64,000 bases of DNA from Buttiauxella gaviniae (GTDB lineage Bacteria; Pseudomonadota; Gammaproteobacteria; Enterobacterales; Enterobacteriaceae), in contig NZ_JBFMVT010000002.1 in NCBI RefSeq assembly GCF_040786275.1, positions 4,576,090-4,640,089 of the forward strand, read 5' to 3'. Below are positions 21,105 through 33,818 of the stretch, in pieces. Below the pieces are notes generated by a model that did no database searches, was not told the DNA's origin, and worked only from the letters and a program-made list of their open reading frames with translations. Made by a program: the position numbers and the translations under genes. Every line of letters starts with the position of its first letter. The stretch's first letter is position 1.

Positions 21105-22196
21105 ATGGGATTCAAATGCGGTATCGTCGGCTTGCCGAACGTTGGTAAATCAACCCTGTTCAATGCGCTCACCAAAGCGGGAATCGAAGCTGCAAACTTC
21201 CCGTTCTGTACTATCGAGCCGAACACCGGTGTGGTGCCAATGCCGGACCCACGTCTGGATAAACTGGCTGAAATCGTTAAACCACAGCGCATTCTGCCTA
21301 CCACCATGGAATTCGTTGATATCGCCGGTCTGGTGAAAGGCGCATCCAAAGGTGAAGGTCTGGGCAACCAGTTCCTGACTAACATTCGTGAAACTGAAGC
21401 TATCGGCCACGTTGTGCGTTGTTTTGAAAACGACAACATCATTCACGTGAACAACAAAGTCGATCCTGCGGATGATATCGACGTTATTAACACCGAACTG
21501 GCGCTTTCTGACCTTGATACCTGCGAACGCGCCATTCATCGCGTACAGAAGAAAGCAAAAGGCGGCGATAAAGACGCAAAAGCTGAACTGGCCGCGCTGG
21601 AAAAATGCCTGCCACAGCTAGAGAACGCAGGTATGTTGCGCGCGCTTAACCTGACTGAAGAAGATAAAGCGGCCATCAAATACCTGAGCTTCCTGACGCT
21701 GAAGCCAACGATGTATATCGCTAACGTCAACGAAGACGGTTTTGAAAACAACCCTTATCTCGACAAAGTGCGCGAAATCGCCGCAGGCGAAGGTTCTGTG
21801 GTTGTTGCCGTTTGTGCAGCCGTTGAGTCTGATATTGCTGAACTGGACGACGCTGACCGTGAAGAGTTCATGGCCGAGTTGGGCCTGGAAGAACCTGGTT
21901 TAAACCGCGTGATCCGCGCAGGTTACGAGCTGTTGAATCTGCAAACTTACTTCACCGCTGGCGTGAAAGAAGTGCGCGCGTGGACCATCCCTGTTGGCGC
22001 TACTGCTCCTCAGGCGGCTGGCAAAATCCACACCGACTTCGAGAAAGGCTTTATCCGCGCGCAAACTATCGCGTATGAAGATTTCATCACTTACAAAGGT
22101 GAGCAAGGCGCGAAAGAAGCGGGCAAGATGCGTGCAGAAGGTAAAGACTACATCGTTAAAGATGGCGACGTAATGAACTTCCTGTTCAACGTCTAA
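21105..22196 (+). CDS. ychF: YchF, Obg-family ribosome-binding ATPase
   Basis: 363 aa as in E. coli. It has the P-loop GLPNVGKST (near residue 8), the [17 protein letters not shown] segment, a coiled-coil insert around residues 130-200 and a C-terminal TGS domain. The usual NKxD guanine motif is NVNE, which fits the ATP preference of YchF. It binds 70S ribosomes and negatively affects the oxidative stress response in E. coli. Confidence 0.97.
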   Translation: MGFKCGIVGLPNVGKSTLFNALTKAGIEAANFPFCTIEPNTGVVPMPDPRLDKLAEIVKPQRILPTTMEFVDIAGLVKGASKGEGLGNQFLTNIRETEAIGHVVRCFENDNIIHVNNKVDPADDIDVINTELALSDLDTCERAIHRVQKKAKGGDKDAKAELAALEKCLPQLENAGMLRALNLTEEDKAAIKYLSFLTLKPTMYIANVNEDGFENNPYLDKVREIAAGEGSVVVAVCAAVESDIAELDDADREEFMAELGLEEPGLNRVIRAGYELLNLQTYFTAGVKEVRAWTIPVGATAPQAAGKIHTDFEKGFIRAQTIAYEDFITYKGEQGAKEAGKMRAEGKDYIVKDGDVMNFLFNV

Positions 22197-22216
22197 TAGT
22201 TCTCCCCTTTCTAATC

Positions 22217-22246
22217 TAAAAAGCCACCTCAGATGAGGTGGCTTTT
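22217..22246. terminator. Shared terminator of ychF and lacY
   Basis: AAAAAGCCACCTC AGAT GAGGTGGCTTTT: 11-bp stem with an A-run and a T-run, placed between converging genes. Confidence 0.92.
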
Positions 22247-22262
22247 GTCTAATTAGACTATC

Positions 22263-23528
22263 TCACGCTTTGCTAACTTCGGCTGCCAGCAATCGGTTTC
22301 CCGGCGAGTTGCGCAGCGTAAAGAATGAAATCACCGTAAAGCTTGCGGTAATCAAACCTAATACGAGATAGGCCTGGCTAAATCCAACGGAGTCATACAT
22401 TGAACCCGCCCAGGTTGAGAGCAATACGCCAGAAAGCTGTTTCGATAAATTAAACCCGATTAAAAACAGCGTGGCGGAAAGACGCGGGTCAAATACCGAT
22501 GAAATATATTTGAACGTTCCCACCAGTAAAAACGGCAGCTCAAACATATGCAGCATTTTCAGCATAATGACTTCAACACCCGTTGTTGCAAATGACGAAC
22601 CGATAATTCTTACTGACATAATCGCCCCGGCCACCAGCAGCGCATTTTTTGCACCAATGCGGTTAATAATAAATGGCGCAAAAAACATAATCGTGGCATT
22701 CAGCAATTCACCGCCGGTTGTCACATAGCCGAATATCTCGGTTCCTTTCTGCGGGGATGAGAAGAAGCCTTTAAAGAAATTGGCAAACTGCTGATCGAAC
22801 ACATCGTAAATACTGGCGACACCGATCACGTACAGCAGGAATGCCCAGAAACGCGGCATTTTTAATAATTCCACCACCATACGTAACGAGAACTCCTGCT
22901 TTTTAGCGACGTTACCAGGCACTGAACTCATTTCGGCTACGGGTTCCGGGCGTGACAACAGCAGCAATACCGCCAATACAAGCGCAAAACCAGAGGCAAT
23001 CCAGAAAGTAATATTCGGATTGATGCTAAATAAAATACCGGTTAACGAGGCGCAAATCGCCCAGCCTACGCAGCCAGAAACGCGAACTTGCCCATATTCA
23101 AAACGGTTATTACGACTCACGCGCTCTATATAGGCTTCTACCGCACCGGAGCCGCCGGAGAAAACACAGCCCAGGTACATTCCCCCAGCCATTGCGCCCA
23201 GGTAAATATTGAATTGCAGAAGCGGCGAGAGAACGGAAATAAAGAAGGGAGCAAATAAAACCAGTAACACCACGATAAACCACAGCAAATGTTTACGTAA
23301 TCCCAGTTTGTCGGAGATTAAGCCAAAAGCAATCTGGAATACGATGGCAAAAAGTGAAATGGCTGAGAACACTATCCCCGTTTCAGTTTTGGTTAAATGG
23401 TTAACATCTGCCAGCCAGACCGGGAAAAAGGGAAAGTAGGCTGACATAATGAAATAGTAGAAAAAGAAGAACAGCATAAAATAGATAAAGTTATGTCGTT
23501 CACGTGAGCTGAGCGCTGATAATTTCAT
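22263..23528 (-). CDS. lacY: LacY, lactose/H+ symporter
   Basis: 421 aa (E. coli 417), 12 membrane segments, oligosaccharide:H+ symporter family. The N-terminus MKLSALSSRERHNFIYFML matches Klebsiella LacY. Key residues of LacY are conserved: the Glu in AVEAYIERV and Arg in GQVRVSG (sugar site), the Asp pair in YDVFDQQFANFF, Arg in MSVRIIGSS, and Lys, His and Glu in LKMLHMFE (proton relay). It is 56 nt downstream of lacZ. No lacA follows; the next gene is the converging ychF. A RafB-like specificity is possible, but the lacZ partner makes lactose most likely. Confidence 0.93.
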   Translation of the reverse strand: MKLSALSSRERHNFIYFMLFFFFYYFIMSAYFPFFPVWLADVNHLTKTETGIVFSAISLFAIVFQIAFGLISDKLGLRKHLLWFIVVLLVLFAPFFISVLSPLLQFNIYLGAMAGGMYLGCVFSGGSGAVEAYIERVSRNNRFEYGQVRVSGCVGWAICASLTGILFSINPNITFWIASGFALVLAVLLLLSRPEPVAEMSSVPGNVAKKQEFSLRMVVELLKMPRFWAFLLYVIGVASIYDVFDQQFANFFKGFFSSPQKGTEIFGYVTTGGELLNATIMFFAPFIINRIGAKNALLVAGAIMSVRIIGSSFATTGVEVIMLKMLHMFELPFLLVGTFKYISSVFDPRLSATLFLIGFNLSKQLSGVLLSTWAGSMYDSVGFSQAYLVLGLITASFTVISFFTLRNSPGNRLLAAEVSKA

Positions 23529-23584
23529 AGGGTATTTTCGCTATTATTATGTTTAGAAATGGAGGGGGAGATCCCCTCCGGCGG

Positions 23585-26704
<3,120 letters not shown>

Positions 26705-26714
26705 TTAACCGTAA

Positions 26715-26735
26715 AAATGTAATACGCTAAACATT
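26715..26735. promoter_or_regulatory. LacI-family operator-like site, lacZ-proximal
   Basis: AAATGTAATACGCTAAACAT at 26715, 22 bp before the lacZ start. It shares AAATGT...CGCTAA with the site at 26849-26869 and has a CGCTAA half typical of LacI-family operators. Confidence 0.55.
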
Positions 26736-26848
26736 GCATCAAATTTAGTCAGATAATGCCTAAGGCTGGCAAACAGAGGATTTACCAATTTCAGGAACGA
26801 TCACGAAAGCGGTGATTTTCTCGGCATTTTTGTCGTCTGCAAAACAAA

Positions 26849-26869
26849 AAATGTTAGCGCTATACATTT
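26849..26869. promoter_or_regulatory. LacI-family operator-like site, lacI-proximal
   Basis: AAATGTTAGCGCTATACATT at 26849 has a TAGCGCTA core with AAATGT/ACATTT flanks. Its centre is about 134 bp from the other operator-like site, and it lies 64 bp before lacI, suitable for looping and for lacI autoregulation. Confidence 0.6.
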
Positions 26870-26933
26870 TGCTAAAACTTGGATTAACTGAGTTATAAAT
26901 CATGCGCATGATGCGGAGAAATAAGGAGAAAAT

Positions 26934-28004
26934 ATGCGAAACCGACTGGCTACTCTGAATGATGTGGCACGCGAAGCGGGCGTGTCTCAGCAAACCGTTT
27001 CACGCGTGCTGAACAATCCGGCCCAGGTTTCACAGCGCACCCGCGAGAAAGTACTGCAGGCAATGAGCGCATTACATTATGTTCCGAACCGTTCGGCTCA
27101 ACTGCTGGCGGGTAAAACTATGCCTGCGTTAGGGCTTATCACCTCCTCGCTGACCTATCACGCGCCGTCGCAAATTGCCGCTGCCATCAAAAGCCATGCC
27201 GAAGAAAAACATTTGCAGGTCTCTGTCGCGATGCCCAAAGGGGCGCAGTTTGAATCATTGCAGGCGGTGCTTAATGAATTTCGCGCTCAAAATATTCGCG
27301 GTGTCATTGCGAATTTACCCCTTGAAAGCTCGCTTGCCGAACGGCTGACCCAGGAAAATGACGATCTGGCTTGTCTATTTTTGGATGTTCCACCCGAGAC
27401 TGATGTCTCCTGTATTCGCTTTGATCATCAGGAAGGTTCCGGCGCATGCGTGAAACATTTATGGGAGTTGGGGCACCGTCAGTTCGGATTACTGGCAGGC
27501 CCTGCGCATTCCATTTCTGCACGATTACGCCTCGGCTGCTGGCGCGAATCACTGCATCGGATTGGCGTGAGCAATGCTATTACGGTCTGGGGCGACTGGA
27601 GCGCAAGCAGCGGCTGGGCAAAGACGTTTGAATTGATTCATGCCAACCCACGCATCAGCGCGATCATTGTGGCTAACGACCAGATGGCGTTAGGCGTCCT
27701 GAGTGCGCTAACGCAACTCAAGCGCACCGGTGCCAGCGCGGTTTCTGTGACGGGGTATGATGATACGGCGGACAGCCTCTTTTTCCAGCCGGCTCTCACG
27801 ACGGTTGCTCAGGATTTCGACCTGCTGGGCCAACGTGCCGTTGAATGCGTAACGGCGCTAATGAATCAGTCGGACCCGCGCAAAAGAGTGCTTGAATTAT
27901 TACCCACCCGGCTGGTGGTGCGTGAATCGACTTACCCCTGTCCGCAAGAAAAGTCGGGGGCAGACATCATCGAACAATTAAAATCTCTAATTAATCAACT
28001 TTAA
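26934..28004 (+). CDS. lacI: LacI, lac operon repressor
   Basis: 356 aa. The N-terminal helix-turn-helix TLNDVAREAGVSQQTVSRVL and hinge helix NRSAQLLAGK are followed by a periplasmic-binding-protein-like core; the effector-site Asp and Asn are in NDQMALGVL and YDDTADS. A C-terminal Leu-rich tail (IIEQLKSLINQL) fits the tetramerisation helix. AAGGAG is 6 nt before the ATG. It is divergent from lacZY, unlike E. coli, where lacI and lacZ point the same way. Confidence 0.93.
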   Translation: MRNRLATLNDVAREAGVSQQTVSRVLNNPAQVSQRTREKVLQAMSALHYVPNRSAQLLAGKTMPALGLITSSLTYHAPSQIAAAIKSHAEEKHLQVSVAMPKGAQFESLQAVLNEFRAQNIRGVIANLPLESSLAERLTQENDDLACLFLDVPPETDVSCIRFDHQEGSGACVKHLWELGHRQFGLLAGPAHSISARLRLGCWRESLHRIGVSNAITVWGDWSASSGWAKTFELIHANPRISAIIVANDQMALGVLSALTQLKRTGASAVSVTGYDDTADSLFFQPALTTVAQDFDLLGQRAVECVTALMNQSDPRKRVLELLPTRLVVRESTYPCPQEKSGADIIEQLKSLINQL

Positions 28005-28026
28005 ATGTGGGTGAACAGCGGAGTGG

Positions 28027-28048
28027 AATTGTAGATTAATCTACAATT
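28027..28048. terminator. Perfect 22-nt palindrome after lacI
   Basis: AATTGTAGATT is followed directly by its exact reverse complement AATCTACAATT. It starts 23 nt after the lacI stop and is followed by TTTCATTT. It could be a weak AT-rich terminator or a dyad bound by a regulator of the next gene. Confidence 0.45.
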
Positions 28049-28207
28049 TCATTTAAACATCCCGTCACCTGTTGCTATTTTTGATTAGCCCAGAGACTGG
28101 CCAACCTCTATTAATAATAAAATTCATTATCTCAGCCATTGTTATAATGATATAGTGAATTTAACTATGAAATAAAAACAACGACGCACCCCACAGATAA
28201 GCAACGC

Positions 28208-30274
28208 ATGACTTACAATATAACAACAAAAAATACAAACAACATTTTCCACCAATTAAAAACCAGATTTATTAACAACCGTATTTCACAGGCGGTTCTC
28301 AGTAGTACTATGGCGATTATGCCATTTTCAGTTTTACGCGGCTTGGTTATTGTTGCAAGTACGTTATGTCAGGATGTGCATTGGGTAAAAACCGCTGTAT
28401 GGCTTGAGAATTTGCAGCAAAGTATGCTGACCTTTCTCCCTATTCTGTTAAATATTATATTTTCAATTCAGTGGGCGGTAAGATATCGGCTTTCAATTAT
28501 GCTCTGTATATCGCTCAGTTTAACGGTATTACTGGGCATTACCGGGCTTGAACATAGTAATGAAGCCAATTTTTTAATTGGCGTTAGTTTACCCGTCTCC
28601 CTGTTATCAGCTATTTTTACCAATCTTATTTTAGAAAAAAATATTAATCTTTTCCGCACTAATAAAGTGAAATTAAATTGGCCCTTCAGCAAAATAGTCC
28701 TCACTTTTCTCGGAAAACTGTTATTGCTGGTAGTGACAGGTCATTTAATATTACGAGCCAGTGATTGGCTAACGCAAGACATTACTGCCGTTATTTATCC
28801 TGATAACTTTATTCATGGCCTGCTTTATGAAGTGATCCGTGAAACCACCTGGTTTTTTGGTATTCATGGTTACTATATTTTCCAGGACATTGGCTTCAGG
28901 CTAATGAATAACACCATAGCTAATATAGATGCATGGAAAGCAGGCCATGCGTCATTAAATATTTTAAGCACTTCATTTTATGAAACGTGGTGCGCTACTG
29001 GCGGAAGCGGCGCTACGTTAAGCCTGTTAATTTGCCTGTTGATTAGCCGAAACCCGTCCAATCGACATTTGATTAAAGTTTCCCTGCCTTTGGCCATCTT
29101 TAACATTAATGAACCCCTTATTTTTGGCGTGCCAGTCGTTCTTAACCCGGTGATGTTTATTCCGTTCGTCATGACGCCGGCTGTGGATTACATTCTCGCC
29201 TATTACGCCACGCTTTGGCATGTCGTCCCCCCTGTTCACCAGATGGTGGGTTGGGCAACGCCCGCCTTGATTAATGTCTGGTTAGGCACAGATGGCGCGG
29301 CGCGTGCGGTATTGTTCCAGATATTTTTGATAGCCCTCGGCACCGGGATTTACTGGCCATTCCTGCGTTATATGGAAAAGCGTGATCACAAAGAGATTAC
29401 CCTGCCTTGCGGCAATAAACGTTTTGTGCCGCTCAAAGGGAATCAGTTTCAATTACCCGTTCCGGGGCATCGTGATGTTGAATCCCCCCATCACTATCTT
29501 TCCGAAATGAATGATTATATTGATGCCAGACGTAATATTAATGAACTGCAAAGCAGCGGAAATTTTGTGCTGTGGTTCCAGCCGCAGATCACCCTCGACG
29601 AGCAAAAAATTGTCGCCATGGAGGTTTTACTGCGTCATCAGGGTGATGACGGTAAAATTACCCCGCCTATCTTTTTAAAGTATTACGAACGTATTGGGAT
29701 GATGCCGGAAATAGATTTTTGGGTACTGGAGAATGCTGTAGAAGCGCTTCATCACGATCTCTCCCGCTTTCCGGGCATGACGCTCTCGGTAAATATTTCT
29801 CCGCAAACATTACTTGCCCCTAATTTCCTGAGTCTGGTGGGTAAATTACTGCGTACGCCGTTACCTTCGGGTTGGCAATTAGAGATGGAAATTACCGAAT
29901 CACAAAAAGTTAATGAACCTAAACGTGTTATTGAAGTTCTGGCGGCACTTCGCCAATTAGGGATAAAAATTGCCCTTGATGATTTTGGCTCCGGTTATTC
30001 AACGCTTTCTTATTTAACTCAATATGAGTTGGATAAAATTAAACTGGATAGAACCCTGGTGCTCGGACTCGCTCGCGAAGGCGGCGAAGCGTTTCTTCAT
30101 CACGTTGTCCAGCTTTGTAAAACATCAGGTAATCAAGTGCTGATTGAAGGCGTGGAAACAAATGAGGAACACCGAATCGTTAAGAACTGTGGAATCCATC
30201 TGGCGCAGGGCTATCTGTTCCACCGCCCCCAACCTATTAATAAAATTTGTGAGCTTCTGAATGCAAAAGCTTAA
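28208..30274 (+). CDS. PTS EIIC-like membrane domain fused to an EAL phosphodiesterase domain
   Basis: 688 aa. Residues 1 to about 400 are a multi-span membrane part resembling lactose/cellobiose-type EIIC; the motif NINEPLIFGVPVVLNP (N301-E302-P303) is the substrate-site signature of that group. Residues about 440-688 are an EAL domain with EVL at 472-474, NIS, EITES, DDFG at 591-594, KLD at 612-614, IEGVE and QGYLF, so all metal and catalytic positions appear intact and it should hydrolyse c-di-GMP. No EIIA or EIIB gene is nearby, so the EIIC may act as a sugar sensor rather than a transporter. It follows lacI by 203 bp on the same strand. The GGDEF-EAL gene follows after 358 bp. Confidence 0.85.
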   Translation: MTYNITTKNTNNIFHQLKTRFINNRISQAVLSSTMAIMPFSVLRGLVIVASTLCQDVHWVKTAVWLENLQQSMLTFLPILLNIIFSIQWAVRYRLSIMLCISLSLTVLLGITGLEHSNEANFLIGVSLPVSLLSAIFTNLILEKNINLFRTNKVKLNWPFSKIVLTFLGKLLLLVVTGHLILRASDWLTQDITAVIYPDNFIHGLLYEVIRETTWFFGIHGYYIFQDIGFRLMNNTIANIDAWKAGHASLNILSTSFYETWCATGGSGATLSLLICLLISRNPSNRHLIKVSLPLAIFNINEPLIFGVPVVLNPVMFIPFVMTPAVDYILAYYATLWHVVPPVHQMVGWATPALINVWLGTDGAARAVLFQIFLIALGTGIYWPFLRYMEKRDHKEITLPCGNKRFVPLKGNQFQLPVPGHRDVESPHHYLSEMNDYIDARRNINELQSSGNFVLWFQPQITLDEQKIVAMEVLLRHQGDDGKITPPIFLKYYERIGMMPEIDFWVLENAVEALHHDLSRFPGMTLSVNISPQTLLAPNFLSLVGKLLRTPLPSGWQLEMEITESQKVNEPKRVIEVLAALRQLGIKIALDDFGSGYSTLSYLTQYELDKIKLDRTLVLGLAREGGEAFLHHVVQLCKTSGNQVLIEGVETNEEHRIVKNCGIHLAQGYLFHRPQPINKICELLNAKA

Positions 30275-30632
30275 CTTTCGTTATTGCGAATAATGGATAT
30301 TCTCACTTATACATGCGATTATTTATATATGCATTTTCTGTATAAACTATTGAATAAAAAAAGCAGCAATTCCAGGTTATGTTAATATTTATCGTTGACG
30401 CATTTATTAGGCAACTTTATAATCCAGATATTAAAATGAAAGCGATGTCTGAGCTACACCCTCGTTTTAACGTTAATGGAACAAACAGGCAAGGGACTAC
30501 AACGTGCTAACATTTGTTGCACAACGCATTAAAAATAGTGACATATAAACAACAATAAATACGCGTTTATATATTCACCGATATCTTCTTGAGCCTTCTT
30601 TAAATCGCTAAAAAAAGAGTAATAATAGAAAA
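30275..30632. other. AT-rich gap with a promoter and long leader
   Basis: 358 bp between the two c-di-GMP genes. A good sigma-70 promoter lies at 30395-30423, which leaves a leader of about 200 nt. A 24-codon frame (30436-30510, ATG to TAA) lies in the leader without an obvious ribosome site. Nothing else is recognised. Confidence 0.5.
30395..30423 (+). promoter_or_regulatory. Sigma-70 promoter for the GGDEF-EAL/SBP operon
   Basis: -35 TTGACG at 30395-30400, a 17-bp spacer, and -10 TATAAT at 30418-30423; 11 of 12 consensus positions match. Confidence 0.75.
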
Positions 30633-32858
30633 ATGATTGATAAAGAGCTCATTAATCATGATGTTGTGGTGCCTCGGGAAAAGGTTTCCTATCCTCGCAG
30701 CAAATACCACTGGTACCATTCCATTACTGGAAAAGTCGCCATTTATCTGATGATTGGGATCTTAATTGCCTATGGCGTGGGTTCCGGCGCCGGTCTTTTT
30801 GAAGTCAACCGCATCTCCCACGAACAATGGTTTAAACAAGCCGCCACCAACTCGCAAATTTCCAGCTATATCATTCGTAACATTTACACTTCCGTCGCCG
30901 TTAAATCGAATCATGAAGGCCAGGTTGTCACCATCGAAACTGAACGCCCGTTGGACGATGACGAGACGGTGATCCAGACCGGTTTTAACCCAGCCGATAT
31001 GCTGACCCTGATATCAACGCAGACCCACAATCCGGCATGGCTGCTGTTATATGATGAAAAACAGGGGTTTATTGATACCGAATCGGCACAAAAATTATCG
31101 GCGATTGATGAAAAAGATAACGTTTCGGCATTAAAACGTTACTACCGAGGTTTTGCCACGTTAGGCGGTAAAGAGTATTTCGTGGGTTCAATTCCTATCG
31201 TTACCTCTTCAGGAAAGCTCTTGGGTGCCATTGTCAGTAGCATTGGTGAACGCGATGCGCTATCAGCCACTCATAATAAGTTATTGAAAAACACCTTATT
31301 CATGCTGATTTTTATCCTCGGCGTCACGGTGATTGTCGTTAATTGGCTGGTACGTAATCTCTTCCGCCCCGTTCCGCGGCTTGTTCAGGCGGTGAGTCTC
31401 ATTGCTGATGAGAAAACCGACGAGGTGACCCCTTTCCAGAATCAGGATGATGAAATTGGTGAGCTGGCGAAAGCGATTGAAAAGCTACGGGTGGCAATGG
31501 TTGACCGCGGCTATCTACAACGGATGCAGGAGATGGCGCAAAAAATGGAATACATGGCCTACCATGATTCCCTGACCCTGCTGCCAAATCGCGTGGCCTA
31601 CCGAAAATCTATCGACGAACGGCTGTCACAGTTAAGTACTCAGGGGACGATTTTCAACCTGCTGCTTATCGATCTGGATAATTTCAAACCGGTCAACGAC
31701 ACCTACGGTCATGTTATCGGCGATGAATTATTGATTGAATGTTCCGCCCGCTTATTTGCCCTACTCGGCGAGGGGGATATGGCCAATCGCCTTGGCGGAG
31801 ACGAATTTTCTATTCTTCAGCAGGTCAATCGCGACCCGATTGGCGAAGCACAATCGCTGGCAAAAAAAGTTTTAGAAGCGTTAAGCAAACCCTTCACCTG
31901 TAGCGGTCATACTCTTTCTATCAGTAGCAGCATAGGAATTGCCTGCGCCCCTCAGCATGGCAATACCCGAGAAGATTTATTCGCCCACGCTGACCTTGCG
32001 CTATATACCTCGAAAAGTTTCGGCCGCAACTGCTCTCATTTCTATTCTTATGGCATGACGATGAATCCGTCCAATAACCTACTTTTTAGCCAGGAAATTG
32101 AAAACGGCATCAGAAATAATGAATTTATTCTGCATTATCAAAAAATTGTCGGCCTCAATAGTAATAGCACCACCAAAGGTTACGAGGCGCTCGTCCGCTG
32201 GCAACATCCGGTTCGCGGTCTTCTCCAGCCTCATGATTTTATTTCCGTATCTGAAGATATTGGTCTTATAGAAAAACTGGGTGAATGGCTTCTCTACAGC
32301 GCCTGTAAAGAGGCGGCCCATTGGCCGCTTACAAAAACAGTGGCGGTAAATGTTTCGCCCCATCAGCTTCGCACCATGAAAATCGTCGAGACTATACGCT
32401 GTGCATTACAGGAGAGTGGTCTGGATCCTGCGCGCCTGGCGATAGAAATCACCGGCTCCGAACAGCTTGACCGCGAAGCTACCCTGCCCGTCTTACAAGC
32501 CATACAGGCGCTGGGCGTGGGGCTGGCCTTGGACGAATTCGGCACGGGATTTGCGACTCTGGATTACCTGATTATCTTCCCGTTCAGCCACTTTAAAATT
32601 TCACGCACACTCATTGATGTAATCGATAAAAGTGAAGACAGCCGTGCACTGGTGAGCATGTTGGTGGCTTTTGCAGCCAGGCGCGGGTTTAACGTTACAG
32701 CGGAAGGTGTGGAAACTCGGCAACAATATGAAATTCTGGCCGACCTTGGCAATGAGAGGCTGACGGCGCAAGGCTATTATTTTGGACGCGCGGCAGACAG
32801 TACACGAGTCATAACAGAACTGGAGCATGAGAAAATGGAGACAACATGCCGTTTATAG
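30633..32858 (+). CDS. Membrane GGDEF-EAL protein with periplasmic sensor and degenerate EAL
   Basis: 741 aa. Transmembrane segments lie near residues 34-54 and 219-241, with a periplasmic domain of about 165 residues between them, then a HAMP-like linker (242-295), a GGDEF domain with an intact GGDEF at 388-392, and an EAL domain with EAL at 518-520. The upstream inhibitory-site Arg is absent (GEGD in place of RxxD). In the EAL domain the second Asp of the DDFG motif is Glu (D634-E635) and the Asp of KxD is Ser (K655-I656-S657), so phosphodiesterase activity may be lost or altered while cyclase activity looks possible. The downstream binding-protein gene overlaps its end by 13 nt, so the two are coupled. 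Confidence 0.88.
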   Translation: MIDKELINHDVVVPREKVSYPRSKYHWYHSITGKVAIYLMIGILIAYGVGSGAGLFEVNRISHEQWFKQAATNSQISSYIIRNIYTSVAVKSNHEGQVVTIETERPLDDDETVIQTGFNPADMLTLISTQTHNPAWLLLYDEKQGFIDTESAQKLSAIDEKDNVSALKRYYRGFATLGGKEYFVGSIPIVTSSGKLLGAIVSSIGERDALSATHNKLLKNTLFMLIFILGVTVIVVNWLVRNLFRPVPRLVQAVSLIADEKTDEVTPFQNQDDEIGELAKAIEKLRVAMVDRGYLQRMQEMAQKMEYMAYHDSLTLLPNRVAYRKSIDERLSQLSTQGTIFNLLLIDLDNFKPVNDTYGHVIGDELLIECSARLFALLGEGDMANRLGGDEFSILQQVNRDPIGEAQSLAKKVLEALSKPFTCSGHTLSISSSIGIACAPQHGNTREDLFAHADLALYTSKSFGRNCSHFYSYGMTMNPSNNLLFSQEIENGIRNNEFILHYQKIVGLNSNSTTKGYEALVRWQHPVRGLLQPHDFISVSEDIGLIEKLGEWLLYSACKEAAHWPLTKTVAVNVSPHQLRTMKIVETIRCALQESGLDPARLAIEITGSEQLDREATLPVLQAIQALGVGLALDEFGTGFATLDYLIIFPFSHFKISRTLIDVIDKSEDSRALVSMLVAFAARRGFNVTAEGVETRQQYEILADLGNERLTAQGYYFGRAADSTRVITELEHEKMETTCRL

Positions 32859-33763
32859 CCACACATTTATACCAATCGTTTTTTTCGCTGGCTGTGACGC
32901 TGTTGTTAAGTATTGGCCTGCTGGCACCGGCAACCAGCAAGGCTGACGATCTTTTGTCTCGCATCGCGCAAACCCATACGCTGACCCTGAGCTATCAAAC
33001 GGATGTTTTTCCTTTCTCCTATTACGAGGATAACAAACCGCAAGGTTACTCCATTGATATCTGCCATAAGCTCGTCGATATGATTAAGGAGGAGCTTCAT
33101 CTCCCCGCGCTGAAAGTGAAATGGGTTCCTGTCTCAACCGCCACCCAGTTTTTGACCATTAAAAATAAAAGCATTGATATGGGTTGTATCCCGACGATTG
33201 ATACGGCTGAGCGTCAAAAAACCGTGACCTTTTCTCTGCCCTATTTCTTCTCCGCCACCCGTTTCGTCTCGCGCAAAGAAGACGATATCTCAGGTATCGA
33301 AGAGTTAAACGGGCATACCGTCATGGTCAAAAGCGGCACCGTGTTCGTTAAACATATTCAGGCGGCTAATACCCAACATCAGCTTTCGCTCAATATCGAT
33401 CTCGGTACGGACAACATCAAAGCGTTTTCCGACCTGGAAAGTGGCAAAACACCGGCAATAGTCTCAAGCGATGTGCTGATTCTTGCCCTGATGAAACTTT
33501 CCGGGCATCCGCAGGCGTTTGTGATGTCTGAAGACTCTCTCAGCCCGCGGTTGCCTATTGCTATGCCGATGCAGAAAAACAATCCGGCCTTTACCGATCT
33601 GATTAATCATTCAATGAGTCGTCTAATCCACAGCCAGGATTTTATCGCTATTTATAATAAATGGTTTTTACAACCGATAATGCCTGAGGGAATTACCCTC
33701 AACATGCCATTATCCCCAGAGCTACAACAGTCGATTTCATCGGCAACACTTTATGCTTACTAA
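32846..33763 (+). CDS. Orphan periplasmic solute-binding protein (SBP family 3)
   Basis: 305 aa. A signal peptide (about residues 1-32, ending near TSKA) precedes an amino-acid-type binding fold: FPFSYYEDNKPQGYSIDIC near residue 55, the MGCIPTIDTAERQKTV segment near 112 (a variant of the usual GN-TNTPER region), and a second lobe. It lacks any ABC permease or ATPase neighbour. GGAG is 7 nt before the ATG, inside the 3' end of the GGDEF-EAL gene, and the overlap suggests a shared role: a ligand-bound protein docking on the periplasmic sensor domain. Confidence 0.85.
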   Translation: MPFIATHLYQSFFSLAVTLLLSIGLLAPATSKADDLLSRIAQTHTLTLSYQTDVFPFSYYEDNKPQGYSIDICHKLVDMIKEELHLPALKVKWVPVSTATQFLTIKNKSIDMGCIPTIDTAERQKTVTFSLPYFFSATRFVSRKEDDISGIEELNGHTVMVKSGTVFVKHIQAANTQHQLSLNIDLGTDNIKAFSDLESGKTPAIVSSDVLILALMKLSGHPQAFVMSEDSLSPRLPIAMPMQKNNPAFTDLINHSMSRLIHSQDFIAIYNKWFLQPIMPEGITLNMPLSPELQQSISSATLYAY

Positions 33764-33818
33764 GGTTTGTGGCTGATACATCACCTTGAAAATAACAACT
33801 AACCCTAAAAAACCTACA

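Noticed and set aside
26801..26825. ATCAC...GGTGAT dyad in the lac gap as a CRP site
   Set aside because: Half-sites are in the wrong orientation for CRP (TGTGA-N6-TCACA), so I do not call it.
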